A DNA stretch of 21,564 nt from a virus. Shown in pieces: positions 4,736 through 11,916 of the stretch (its first letter is position 1; every line of letters starts with the position of its first letter). The notes beneath the pieces were generated by a model. The model saw only the letters and a list, made by a program, of their open reading frames with translations. It was not told the origin of the DNA and searched no databases. The stretch lies in the IMG/VR virus record IMGVR_UViG_3300042465_000407, positions 1-21,564 of that record; one strand, given 5' to 3'. The translations under genes were made by a program, and so were the position numbers.

Positions 4736-6304
4736 ATGGCACGAATGAAGGTTGAAGAAGTCATTAAGCGGTCCACGCTGGCTAATGCTCGCAAGGATGA
4801 ATGGCGAGCAATCTATCAGGAGTGCTATGAGTATGCTCTCCCACAGCGGAACCTGTACGATGGCAATTATGAAGGTGGTACGCCTGGCCAGAATAAAATG
4901 CAGAAGGTCTATGACTCGACTGCTATTGATTCTACGCAGAGATTTGCGAACAGGATTCAATCAGGGCTGTTCCCTCCATATCGTGTGTGGTGCAGACTGC
5001 AAGCAGGGACCGCTATCCCTACTGAACGCACCTCAGAAGTCCAGATTATATTAGACAACTACACCGAGCGCATGTTCAACATCATGCGGCAGACCAATTT
5101 CGATCTGGCAATGTCCGAGTTCCTGTTGGATCTGGCTGTCGGCACTGCTGTTATGCTGATTCAGCCCGGCGATGAGACCGCACCTATCCGTTTTACCCCA
5201 GTTCCGCAGTATCTTGTGGCTCTGGAAGAGGGTCCGCATGGTTCGGTAGACAATGTTTACCGTAAATTACGGATTAAAGGCGAGGTTATCGACCGTCAGT
5301 GGACTGATGCCAAGATTCCAGCGGTGCTGAAGGATCAGATTCAGCGTAAACCCACCGACGAGATCAATCTGCTGGAGGCTACGGTCTATAACAAGGATCT
5401 TGGCGTGTATTGCTACCATGTGATCCATGAAAAGAGCAAAGAGGAACTGGTCTATCGCACGATGAAGATCAGTCCTTGGATCGTTGCGCGATTTATGAAG
5501 GTCTCTGGTGAAGTTTACGGTCGTGGGCCTTTGCTTTCTGCCATGCCTGACATCAAGACGCTTAATAAGGTGCTGGAACTGGTGCTGAAGAACGCATCTC
5601 TGGCTATTGCTGGCGTATATACAGCAGCAGACGATGGTGTTTTGAACCCTCAGACGATCCGCATCCAGCCTGGTGCTATCATTCCTGTGGCCCGTAACGG
5701 TGGCCCAACTGGTCCTAGCCTTCAGCCTCTCCCTCGTGCAGCAGACTTCAATGTCAGCAATATCATCATCCCTGATCTGCGGATGAACATCAAAAAGACG
5801 CTGCTTGATGATAGTCTGCCGCCAGATAACATGTCTGCTCGGTCGGCTACCGAGATCGTGCAGCGTATGAAAGAGTTGAGTCAGAACCTTGGCTCGGCAT
5901 TTGGTCGCTTGATCACGGAAGCCATGATTCCAATCATTAACCGCGTCCTGTTTATCATGGATGACCAAGGCTTGATTGACATGCCGTTGAAAGTTAACGG
6001 TCAGGAAGTAAAGGTTGTGCCGATCTCACCATTGGCTCAGGCGCAGAACATGGATGAAGTGAACGATGTCCTGCAATTCATGCAAGTCGTTGGTGGTATG
6101 GGGCCAGAGGCTCAGTTGGCTCTTAAAAAGGATGCGGTTATTGACTTTATTGCTAATCGTCTGGGTGTCCCTACTTCTCTTCTCACCTCACCAGAAGAAC
6201 GACAAATGATGATGCAGCAAATGCAGCAACTGGCGCAGCAAGCACAGGCAATGCAACAGGGTCAGGCTCCAGAACAAGGGATGCCGCCACAAGGAGCGAT
6301 GTAA
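4736..6304 (+). CDS. Head-tail connector (portal) protein, T7 gp8 type
   Basis: A 522-aa protein of the podoviral head-to-tail connecting protein family. It forms the twelve-fold ring at one capsid vertex through which the terminase packages DNA. Recognisable features are the N-terminal helix with WRAIYQECYEYALPQRN (23-39), the family-typical DSTAIDSTQRFANRIQSGLF with Pro-Pro following, and SPWIVARFMKVSGEVYGRGP in the middle. It ends in a Met/Gln-rich tail (about 487-522) with a helix of MQQ repeats, as many connectors have. Length is close to T7 gp8 (536 aa). AAGGAA (4723-4728) lies 7 bases before the ATG. The next gene begins one base after the stop. Confidence 0.93.
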   Translation: MARMKVEEVIKRSTLANARKDEWRAIYQECYEYALPQRNLYDGNYEGGTPGQNKMQKVYDSTAIDSTQRFANRIQSGLFPPYRVWCRLQAGTAIPTERTSEVQIILDNYTERMFNIMRQTNFDLAMSEFLLDLAVGTAVMLIQPGDETAPIRFTPVPQYLVALEEGPHGSVDNVYRKLRIKGEVIDRQWTDAKIPAVLKDQIQRKPTDEINLLEATVYNKDLGVYCYHVIHEKSKEELVYRTMKISPWIVARFMKVSGEVYGRGPLLSAMPDIKTLNKVLELVLKNASLAIAGVYTAADDGVLNPQTIRIQPGAIIPVARNGGPTGPSLQPLPRAADFNVSNIIIPDLRMNIKKTLLDDSLPPDNMSARSATEIVQRMKELSQNLGSAFGRLITEAMIPIINRVLFIMDDQGLIDMPLKVNGQEVKVVPISPLAQAQNMDEVNDVLQFMQVVGGMGPEAQLALKKDAVIDFIANRLGVPTSLLTSPEERQMMMQQMQQLAQQAQAMQQGQAPEQGMPPQGAM

Positions 6305-6305
6305 C

Positions 6306-6566
6306 ATGAATAATTGGGATGTTATCAACGACTTTGCCCAGCCAATCGACGGTGGGATCAACAAGCAATCGGACCTAGACGCTATATACGCTCACGTTTT
6401 TGGGTCTGATGAAGGTCGGAAGGTATTAGCCGATCTTCGAGCGCGTACAATTGAGCAACCATCATGGTATCCCGGCGAGGAAGCATCGCATGGATTTGCT
6501 CGGGAAGGTCAAAACTCGATTGTCCGTAACATTGAAGAGCGTATTAAACGAGCGAGGAATAAATGA
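6306..6566 (+). CDS. Bbp19-like phage protein
   Basis: An 86-aa protein with the pattern VFGSDEGRKVLADLRARTIE (31-50) followed by a WYPGEEASHGFAREGQNSIV block and a basic tail. I recognise this as the Bbp19-like domain, named from Bordetella phage BPP-1 and usual between connector and scaffold genes; its function is not established. AAGGAG at 6291-6296 inside the connector gene provides the ribosome site, 9 bases from ATG 6306. The stop overlaps the scaffold start as ATGA (6563-6566). Confidence 0.85.
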   Translation: MNNWDVINDFAQPIDGGINKQSDLDAIYAHVFGSDEGRKVLADLRARTIEQPSWYPGEEASHGFAREGQNSIVRNIEERIKRARNK

Positions 6567-7363
6567 CAGAAGAACAGACAACTCAGGCCGCTGATACCAG
6601 CGACAACCAGAGCCTGTTAACGGCAACTACCGAGGAAGCAAAGCCTGATGAGGTAACTGTTTCCCACAAAGAAGTAGATCCTAATGCGGTTACCGCGGAG
6701 GACACTACGAATACTGAAGAAGAGGAATGGGTGCGCCCAGACTTTTTCCCAGAACAGTTTTGGGACGAAAAGGAAGGTCCAGATGTTGAGAAGCTGGCAA
6801 CTGCTTACAAAGAACTGCGGACTAAAATGTCGCAGGGCAAGCATAAGGCTCCAGCGGATGGCAAGTATGATCTGGAAGTCTTTAAGTCTGTCGGTGTTGA
6901 AGAGGGTGATGACCTTCTCCAGAAGTATGTCAGCAAATCTAAAGAGCTTGGAATCTCTCAAGAATCATTTGAAGAGCTTGCCAAGATCTATCTGGAAGAA
7001 GCTGGTGCAGCGTTTGAAAACGTCAAAGTAAACCGTGAGGCCGAGGTTAAGAAGCTAGGTCCACGCGCTAATGACATTATTCAGGCCAACAACCAGTGGC
7101 TCGGCAAACTATCACGCTCGGTCCTGAGTGAATCAGAGACCAACGCTATTGCTCGCGCATCAACCAGTGCTGACTTTGTGTCCGCTATGAACAAGATCCG
7201 TCAGGCATCAGGTGAAATGGCTATCCCGACTTCTGGTGTGGCTGCATCTGATGGTATGCCATCCAAAGATGATCTCTATGCGATGGTTGGTGACGAACGG
7301 TATGGTAAAGACAAGAACTATACCCGCCAAGTCGAGACGCTTTTCCAGAAAGCATTTGGATGA
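6563..7363 (+). CDS. Scaffold (capsid assembly) protein
   Basis: A 266-aa acidic protein directly before the capsid gene, the usual place for the scaffold that templates head assembly and is then removed. The first 60 residues are disordered-looking and rich in Glu, Asp and Thr. Then follow a RPDFFPEQFWDEKEGPDVE motif and the helix KLATAYKELRTKMSQG (77-92), typical of podoviral capsid assembly proteins. The C-terminal helix, SKDDLYAMVGDERYGKDKNY onwards, is the likely capsid-binding part. T7 gp9 (307 aa) is the analogue. ATG 6563 overlaps the previous stop and has GAGGA at 6554-6558. Confidence 0.85.
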   Translation: MTEEQTTQAADTSDNQSLLTATTEEAKPDEVTVSHKEVDPNAVTAEDTTNTEEEEWVRPDFFPEQFWDEKEGPDVEKLATAYKELRTKMSQGKHKAPADGKYDLEVFKSVGVEEGDDLLQKYVSKSKELGISQESFEELAKIYLEEAGAAFENVKVNREAEVKKLGPRANDIIQANNQWLGKLSRSVLSESETNAIARASTSADFVSAMNKIRQASGEMAIPTSGVAASDGMPSKDDLYAMVGDERYGKDKNYTRQVETLFQKAFG

Positions 7364-7364
7364 T

Positions 7365-7394
7365 TTGACAATATTAGGCAGATGGGATTATATT
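7365..7394 (+). promoter_or_regulatory. Strong sigma-70-like promoter for the capsid gene
   Basis: A perfect TTGACA (7365-7370) and TATATT (7389-7394, 5 of 6) are separated by 18 bases, immediately after the scaffold stop. Transcription would start near 7401 and give a leader of about 120 bases before the capsid ATG at 7521. An internal promoter here would raise capsid output above that of scaffold and connector, which fits the copy number needed. An inverted repeat covers the spacer and the -10 box. Confidence 0.6.
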
Positions 7395-7404
7395 CTGTCT
7401 GCCT
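7376..7404. repeat. Inverted repeat over the capsid promoter
   Basis: AGGCAGA (7376-7382) pairs exactly with TCTGCCT (7398-7404). With G-T pairs the stem extends inward to 12 positions around the loop TTATA (7388-7392). It starts within the promoter spacer and spans the -10 box and likely start site, so as DNA it is placed like an operator. As RNA from upstream transcription it could form a hairpin that slows or ends read-through, but no T run follows, so it is not a standard terminator. Confidence 0.55.
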
Positions 7405-7520
7405 GATAACTATCCTACATAGCCGGGCATAAGAGGTGGAGACCTTACACTCAAGTCGCGGCCCACTAGGACAACCTCGGCGTTTAACCGTAAAGCGATT
7501 AACAACTCAAGGAGATACAG
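7405..7520 (+). promoter_or_regulatory. Leader of the major capsid gene
   Basis: This non-coding leader carries a small AGGT-GGAG-ACCT hairpin (around 7433-7445) whose loop holds a decoy GGAG. A clear AAGGAG ribosome site (7509-7514) lies 6 bases before the capsid ATG. A GTG-started frame at 7436 runs into the capsid gene but has no family resemblance and is not accepted as a gene. Long leaders before capsid genes can stabilise mRNA; that role here is inference. Confidence 0.4.
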
Positions 7521-8363
7521 ATGGCTCAGGGCATCTCAAACGCCTTTGTTACGCTGTTCGACGCGGAAGTAAAACAGGCTTATCAGGGGATGCGTTCCTT
7601 GGGTGGTCTGGTCCGCGAGCGCAACGGTGTTGAAGGTTCTACCGTTAAGTTCCCAAAAATCGGCAAGGGTTCGGCTACGATCCGTATTCCCCAGTCGGAT
7701 GTTACCCCACTGAACGTGACCTATTCTCAGGTTACTGCTACTCTGTCTGATTACAATGCTGCTGAATATAGCGACATTTTCCATCAGGCTAAAGTAAACT
7801 TCGACGAACGCCGTGAACTCGTAATGGTTGTCTCGAACGCAATCGGTCGCCGTATGGATCAGTTGGTCCTTGACGCTCTGTCTGCTTCTTCGACTTCGCT
7901 GACCGTCTCGAACGACATCGGCGCAACCGACTCGAACCTGAACGTTGCTAAACTTCGCCGCGCCAAGAAGCTGCTTGATCAGAACAATGTTCCTGCTGAA
8001 GGCCGTGTGATGATTATCTCGGCTGCTGGTCTTGAAGGTCTGCTCGGTGAAACTCAGACTACCTCGACCGACTTCAACTCGGTTCAGGCTCTGGTGTCTG
8101 GTTCTATTGATACCTTCCTCGGCTTCAAGTTCGTCACCCTTGGTGATCGCGCTGAAGGCGGTCTGCCAGTTGACGGCTCGTTGGATCGTACTTGCTACGC
8201 TTTCCACAAGGACGCAGTCGGCATGGGTATCGGTATGGCTCAGAAGACCGAGATCAACTACGTTCCAGAAAAGACTTCGTTCCTCGTGAACAGCATGTTC
8301 TCTGCTGGTGCGGTTGCCATTGACGATGAAGGTATCGTCAAAATCACCTGCCGCGAATCCTGA
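7521..8363 (+). CDS. Major capsid protein
   Basis: A 280-aa protein forming the icosahedral shell, probably of the HK97 fold. It has the typical beginning MAQGISNAFVTLFDAEVKQA, an N-arm motif GSTVKFPKIGKGSA, and the spine-helix region NFDERRELVMVVSNAIGRRM, where the helix carries conserved RR...GRRxD. Next comes LRRAKKLLDQNNVP with the strand GRVMIISAAGLEGLL, and a C-terminal GMAQKTEINYVPEKTSFLV. That last block is common to podoviral capsid proteins of this group. The strong AAGGAG site and own promoter agree with high expression. Third-position C is frequent (TCG, GAC, AAG), as in highly expressed genes. The protein is shorter than T7 gp10A (345 aa), but no domain appears missing. Confidence 0.9.
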   Translation: MAQGISNAFVTLFDAEVKQAYQGMRSLGGLVRERNGVEGSTVKFPKIGKGSATIRIPQSDVTPLNVTYSQVTATLSDYNAAEYSDIFHQAKVNFDERRELVMVVSNAIGRRMDQLVLDALSASSTSLTVSNDIGATDSNLNVAKLRRAKKLLDQNNVPAEGRVMIISAAGLEGLLGETQTTSTDFNSVQALVSGSIDTFLGFKFVTLGDRAEGGLPVDGSLDRTCYAFHKDAVGMGIGMAQKTEINYVPEKTSFLVNSMFSAGAVAIDDEGIVKITCRES

Positions 8364-8379
8364 TAGGGAGATTTGAACA

Positions 8380-8652
8380 ATGGCATTTTCATCGACTGGT
8401 TGGAATACCATCGCAGCTAACAAATCGGGCAATGCGCCTTCTTTGTACAGCTACAAGTCGGCTGATACTCAGGCAACAATCAACTCTTCTGGCTACTTCG
8501 ATTCGCTTTCGACGTTGCTGAAAGTTGGCGATGTTATCTTTGTGTACGACAGCACAACTCCTTCGCTGGTTATCACATATGTGAACAGCAATTCGAGCGG
8601 TGTGGTTGACATTGCGGATGGCACGACCGTTTCCGCTACCGACACCGACTAA
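8380..8652 (+). CDS. Small capsid-associated protein, possible head decoration
   Basis: A 90-aa protein just after the capsid gene, with AGGGAG (8365-8370) 9 bases before ATG 8380. It is rich in Ser, Thr, Val and Gly and starts MAFSSTGWNTIAANKSG. It continues with WGYKST-like LYSYKSADTQATINSSGYF, LLKVGDVIFVYDS and a final VVDIADGTTVSATDTD, a beta-strand pattern without membrane segments. Similar small proteins follow capsid genes in many phages and are often annotated hypothetical or decoration. Co-expression with the capsid, closed by a shared terminator, supports a structural role in matching copy number (inference). No sequence motif proves it. Confidence 0.7.
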   Translation: MAFSSTGWNTIAANKSGNAPSLYSYKSADTQATINSSGYFDSLSTLLKVGDVIFVYDSTTPSLVITYVNSNSSGVVDIADGTTVSATDTD

Positions 8653-8662
8653 TATGCTACAG

Positions 8663-8696
8663 GAGTAGGGGGCGGAATCTCCCTACTCTTTCCCCT
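8663..8696 (+). terminator. Rho-independent-type terminator after the capsid pair
   Basis: GAGTAGGG (8663-8670) pairs exactly with CCCTACTC (8681-8688), extendable inward by G-T and G-C pairs and outward by one G-T and one A-T pair. The loop is about 6-10 bases. The tract after it is TTTCCCCTT, a weak T run, so termination is probably partial and lets enough transcript continue into the tail genes. It ends the unit begun by the 7365 promoter. Confidence 0.68.
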
Positions 8697-8709
8697 TATG
8701 AGGTGACCA

Positions 8710-9324
8710 ATGGCATCGGGCGATTCCAAGCTGACAATCTGTAACGATGCTTTACTTATGCTGGGGGCCGCTCCAGTTTCGTCGTTTAGTGATGGCTCTG
8801 ACTCTGCCCAGATTGCAGATCGCCTCTACAATGACATCAAGATTCTTGTTCTGACCCTGTATCCGTGGTCATTCAGTTTTAAAAAAGTCCAACTCGCTCG
8901 CACTCTGAACACTCCCGTCTCTGAATGGCGGTATGAGTATCAATTGCCCGGCGACATGATCATCGGCCCTCGTGCTTTGTTTAACTCGCCATCCTACGGT
9001 GCGCGTCCTGTTACCCAATGGGAAGTGTTCGAGGATAAGGTGCTGACGAACTATGAAGCATGTTACGCGGATTATCAGTTCGACACGCCAGAAGATAGGC
9101 TTCCTTCGTATTTCGTTCAGATCTTGAAGTACTATCTCGCTTGGCATTTTGCAGAACCAGTCACTGACCAGTTCACTAAGGGTCAGTATTGGCAAGCCAT
9201 TGCTGTTGGCACACCTCAAGAGAACGGTCGTGGTGGCTATCTTCGTCAAGCCATGAACATTGATGGTGCTAACCAGCCCAACCAGATGATAGAGGACTTT
9301 AGTCTTACTGGCGTGAGGTTCTAA
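8710..9324 (+). CDS. Tail tubular protein A-like (T7 gp11), head-tail adaptor
   Basis: A 204-aa protein; T7 gp11 has 196 aa. It would form the ring between connector and tail nozzle that acts as gatekeeper. Family features are the start SKLTICNDALLMLGAAPVSS, the helix IADRLYNDIKILVLTLYPWS with the conserved Pro-Trp-Ser-Phe, YEYQLPGDMI, and the late SYFVQILKYYLAWHFAEPVT. GAGG (8700-8703) lies 6 bases before ATG 8710. The stop overlaps the next start as TAATG (9322-9326). Confidence 0.88.
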   Translation: MASGDSKLTICNDALLMLGAAPVSSFSDGSDSAQIADRLYNDIKILVLTLYPWSFSFKKVQLARTLNTPVSEWRYEYQLPGDMIIGPRALFNSPSYGARPVTQWEVFEDKVLTNYEACYADYQFDTPEDRLPSYFVQILKYYLAWHFAEPVTDQFTKGQYWQAIAVGTPQENGRGGYLRQAMNIDGANQPNQMIEDFSLTGVRF

Positions 9325-11303
9325 TGTCTCGCTTAATCCAGATCCAGACTAATTTCTCGGTTGGTGAAGTCGATCCGCTCATTCGCGGTCGTATTGATCT
9401 GGCCCAGTATTACTCTGCTCTGAAGAAAGCTACCAATGTTACGGTGATTCCACAGGGTGGAGTTCGGCGCCGTCCTGGTCTGCGTTACGTTTCAGAACTT
9501 CCAGCCAATGCGTCTGATGGTGCTATCCTTATTCCATTTGAGTTTAGCGTATCAGACAGTTACATGTTTGCGCTTACCCATCAGCGCATCTATGTGTTTA
9601 AGAATGGCGCACTAATTACAAACATAAATGGAACTGGTAACCCATACATCGCCGCATCAACAATCACATCAGCCATGCTGTCCACCATTAACTGGGCGCA
9701 ATCGGCTGATACACTACTCTTAGTGCATGAGGATCTGCCTCCACAGAAACTGGTCCGTGGTGCAACTGATGCATCTTGGACGTTTAGTGCGCTGACGATT
9801 GACCATTATCCCAATCATGCGTTCACAATTACGCTAACTTCTCCAGCGCATAGCCTGACTCCTGCTGCTAAAGACGGGACAACAGAAGTAACTGCTGGTG
9901 GCGGTGCGTTCTCTGCGGCAGCCGTTGAGCAATATATCCAGATTAAAGAAGGGTATGGCTACGGTCGCGCTCGTATCATTGGATATGTATCTTCGTCTAA
10001 AGTGACTGTTCAAACGATTATTCCATTCAATAAAACCACTGCATATGCTTCTGGTGAATGGGAAATTGAGAGTGGGTATGAGCATGTTTGGTCCGCTACA
10101 CGAGGCTATCCTCGTTCTGTTACATTCCACCAAGGCCGTCTATTCTTTGGTGGTTCTAAGTCTCGTCCTGCTACTGTATGGGGCAGTCGTGTTGGGGACT
10201 ACTTTAACTTTGATCCTGGTACTGTCCTAGACGATGATGCGGTTGAGGCAACGGTCGATACGGCTCAGTTGAACTCAATTGTGCATACTTACTCTGGGCG
10301 GGATTTGCAGTTTTTTACCACTGGTGCTGAGTTCTATGTGCCTCAGAACCTGATGGACCCTATCACGCCGAGCAACTTCTTTGTTAAGATTGCTACACTC
10401 AATGGCTGCAAGAAAGAGATAAGGCCTCAAGGGTTGGAGTCAGGGACGCTTTTTATCCAGCGGCAGGGCAAGGCAGTCAATGAGTTTGTCTATACCGACA
10501 CTCAGGCAGCATATGTCTCTAATAAGATCTCTCTGTTATCATCGCATCTGCTGAAGAATCCTACTGACATTGCTATTCGCCGAGCCACTTCAACGGATGA
10601 ATCTGACCAACTGCTAATCATCAATAGTGATGACGGCACAATGGTCTGCTTCTCCATGCTGCGCTCCCAGCAAGTGATTGCACCGAGTGAGTTCGTCACT
10701 GATGGCCTGTTCAAATCTGTCGGCGTGGATGTTGATACCATCTATACCATTGTGCAGCGCACCATCAATGGTTCAACCAAGTACTTTGTAGAGCGGTTTG
10801 ACAGCACTCTGACCTTGGATAACGCAGTCTCTGGTGGCGCGGCGGCATCTGTCACGGCTGCTAACCTTGCTGCCAAGACATGTAAGGTCATTGCTGATGG
10901 CGTGGTGCTTGCTGATGCGGTAGCCAATGGATCTGGTGTTGTAACATTTAGTCGCTCGTCTACGACCAGTTACCAAGTAGGCTTGAACTACAATGTTGAA
11001 ATTACCACTATGCCAGTTGAGCCTCGGTTGCAAAGCGGTAACTTGCGTGGATTCAAGAAGCGCATCATTGAAGTGAACGCTGAGTTCTACAAGACTCAAT
11101 CTGCGTCTATTGCCGGGCAAGAGGTCCAGTTCAGGAAATTCGATAGCGCAGTTTTTGATACCCCTGTAGCAGAATACACTGGTCTCAAGACCGTTGGACC
11201 GCTGCTTGGCTTCGACTATGATGGCTCAATCACTATCACTCAACCTATTCCATTGAAGATGACGCTCCTCTTCTTGGATTACAAAGTTAGCGTGGGGCAA
11301 TAG
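9324..11303 (+). CDS. Tail tubular protein B-like (T7 gp12), tail nozzle
   Basis: A 659-aa protein beginning with the signature of this group: NFSVGEVDPLIRGRIDLAQY, then LKKATNVTVIPQGGVRRRPG (about 11-53). It should form the tail nozzle attached to the gp11-type ring and carry the fibre attachment surface. Other recognisable parts are FHQGRLFFGGSKSRPATVWG and the FFTTGAEFYV strand in the propeller-like middle, and a C-terminal beta region with RGFKKRIIEVNAEF. It is somewhat shorter than T7 gp12 (794 aa), but both ends are present. Start ATG 9324 overlaps the previous stop, with GAGG at 9315-9318. Confidence 0.86.
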   Translation: MSRLIQIQTNFSVGEVDPLIRGRIDLAQYYSALKKATNVTVIPQGGVRRRPGLRYVSELPANASDGAILIPFEFSVSDSYMFALTHQRIYVFKNGALITNINGTGNPYIAASTITSAMLSTINWAQSADTLLLVHEDLPPQKLVRGATDASWTFSALTIDHYPNHAFTITLTSPAHSLTPAAKDGTTEVTAGGGAFSAAAVEQYIQIKEGYGYGRARIIGYVSSSKVTVQTIIPFNKTTAYASGEWEIESGYEHVWSATRGYPRSVTFHQGRLFFGGSKSRPATVWGSRVGDYFNFDPGTVLDDDAVEATVDTAQLNSIVHTYSGRDLQFFTTGAEFYVPQNLMDPITPSNFFVKIATLNGCKKEIRPQGLESGTLFIQRQGKAVNEFVYTDTQAAYVSNKISLLSSHLLKNPTDIAIRRATSTDESDQLLIINSDDGTMVCFSMLRSQQVIAPSEFVTDGLFKSVGVDVDTIYTIVQRTINGSTKYFVERFDSTLTLDNAVSGGAAASVTAANLAAKTCKVIADGVVLADAVANGSGVVTFSRSSTTSYQVGLNYNVEITTMPVEPRLQSGNLRGFKKRIIEVNAEFYKTQSASIAGQEVQFRKFDSAVFDTPVAEYTGLKTVGPLLGFDYDGSITITQPIPLKMTLLFLDYKVSVGQ

Positions 11304-11304
11304 T

Positions 11305-11907
11305 ATGTTTTTAGCAGCACCACTTCTCGGCGCAATGGGCATGGGCAGCGCAGTAGCAGCCACATCGGGGGTTATGAGCGCGATTGGATCTATCGCTTCT
11401 ATAGCCTCCGCTGTTGGAGCATTTGCTAGTGGTGGGCAGCAGCAAGCTATGTACGATGCTCAGGCTAAACAGGCACAGCTTCGCGCACAGGCTGAAGAGT
11501 TGAAATACAAGCAACAGGGTGTGGCTGTTCTGGAACGGACCAACATGACTGCCGCTGCTATTGCTGCTCGTGCTGGTGCTGGTTCGGTTGATCCATTCTC
11601 TGGCTCGGCAGCAGATCTTACATCCTATGCGTTCGGGCAGGGCTTTGGTGAGTTTAATATGACCGCTACTAACGCTGCACTGGCTCGTGAGCAGGGTGTT
11701 GCACAGGCTGGTATCTATCGCATGATGGGTCAGCAAGCCTACACTGCTGGTATCGCTAAGGGTGTTGGCGGCATCTTCTCTGGCCTGGTGTCAGCATCAG
11801 CTATTGGCGGTGCGCCATTTGGGGAAACTAGTTTGGCTGGTACAAACGTAAGCAACAATTGGACCCCATCCATTGGTGGATCTTCTTATTACAACCCAAT
11901 TCTTTAA
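11305..11907 (+). CDS. Internal virion protein, T7 gp14 type
   Basis: A 200-aa protein (T7 gp14 has 196). The N-terminus is strongly hydrophobic and Gly/Ala-rich (residues about 1-42), suitable for insertion into the outer membrane as part of the DNA-ejection channel. A helical segment rich in Gln, Ala and Lys follows (about 45-85), then NMTAAAIAARAGAGSVDPFSG and NMTATNAALAREQG. These are typical of gp14-like proteins of podoviruses. The start follows the previous stop by one base, with only a GGGG ribosome site (11294-11297). Confidence 0.82.
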   Translation: MFLAAPLLGAMGMGSAVAATSGVMSAIGSIASIASAVGAFASGGQQQAMYDAQAKQAQLRAQAEELKYKQQGVAVLERTNMTAAAIAARAGAGSVDPFSGSAADLTSYAFGQGFGEFNMTATNAALAREQGVAQAGIYRMMGQQAYTAGIAKGVGGIFSGLVSASAIGGAPFGETSLAGTNVSNNWTPSIGGSSYYNPIL

Positions 11908-11916
11908 GGTATCAAA

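Noticed and set aside
5267-5968. 233-aa minus-strand frame inside the connector gene
   Set aside because: His/Arg-rich shadow translation of a securely identified gene; no known motif and no fitting context.
7436-7633. GTG-started 65-aa frame in the capsid leader
   Set aside because: It overlaps the capsid start in another frame, has an atypical Arg/Gly-rich composition and no family pattern; at most a leader peptide, for which there is no evidence.
7536-8432. Long (298-aa) minus-strand frame antisense to the capsid gene
   Set aside because: It mirrors the codon pattern of the strongly biased capsid gene, spans the whole capsid gene and the start of the next, and shows no recognisable domain.
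8606-8634. TTGACA inside the 90-aa gene as a promoter for the tail genes
   Set aside because: No -10-like hexamer occurs at 16-19 bases (GTTTCC region), so it is probably a chance match in coding sequence.
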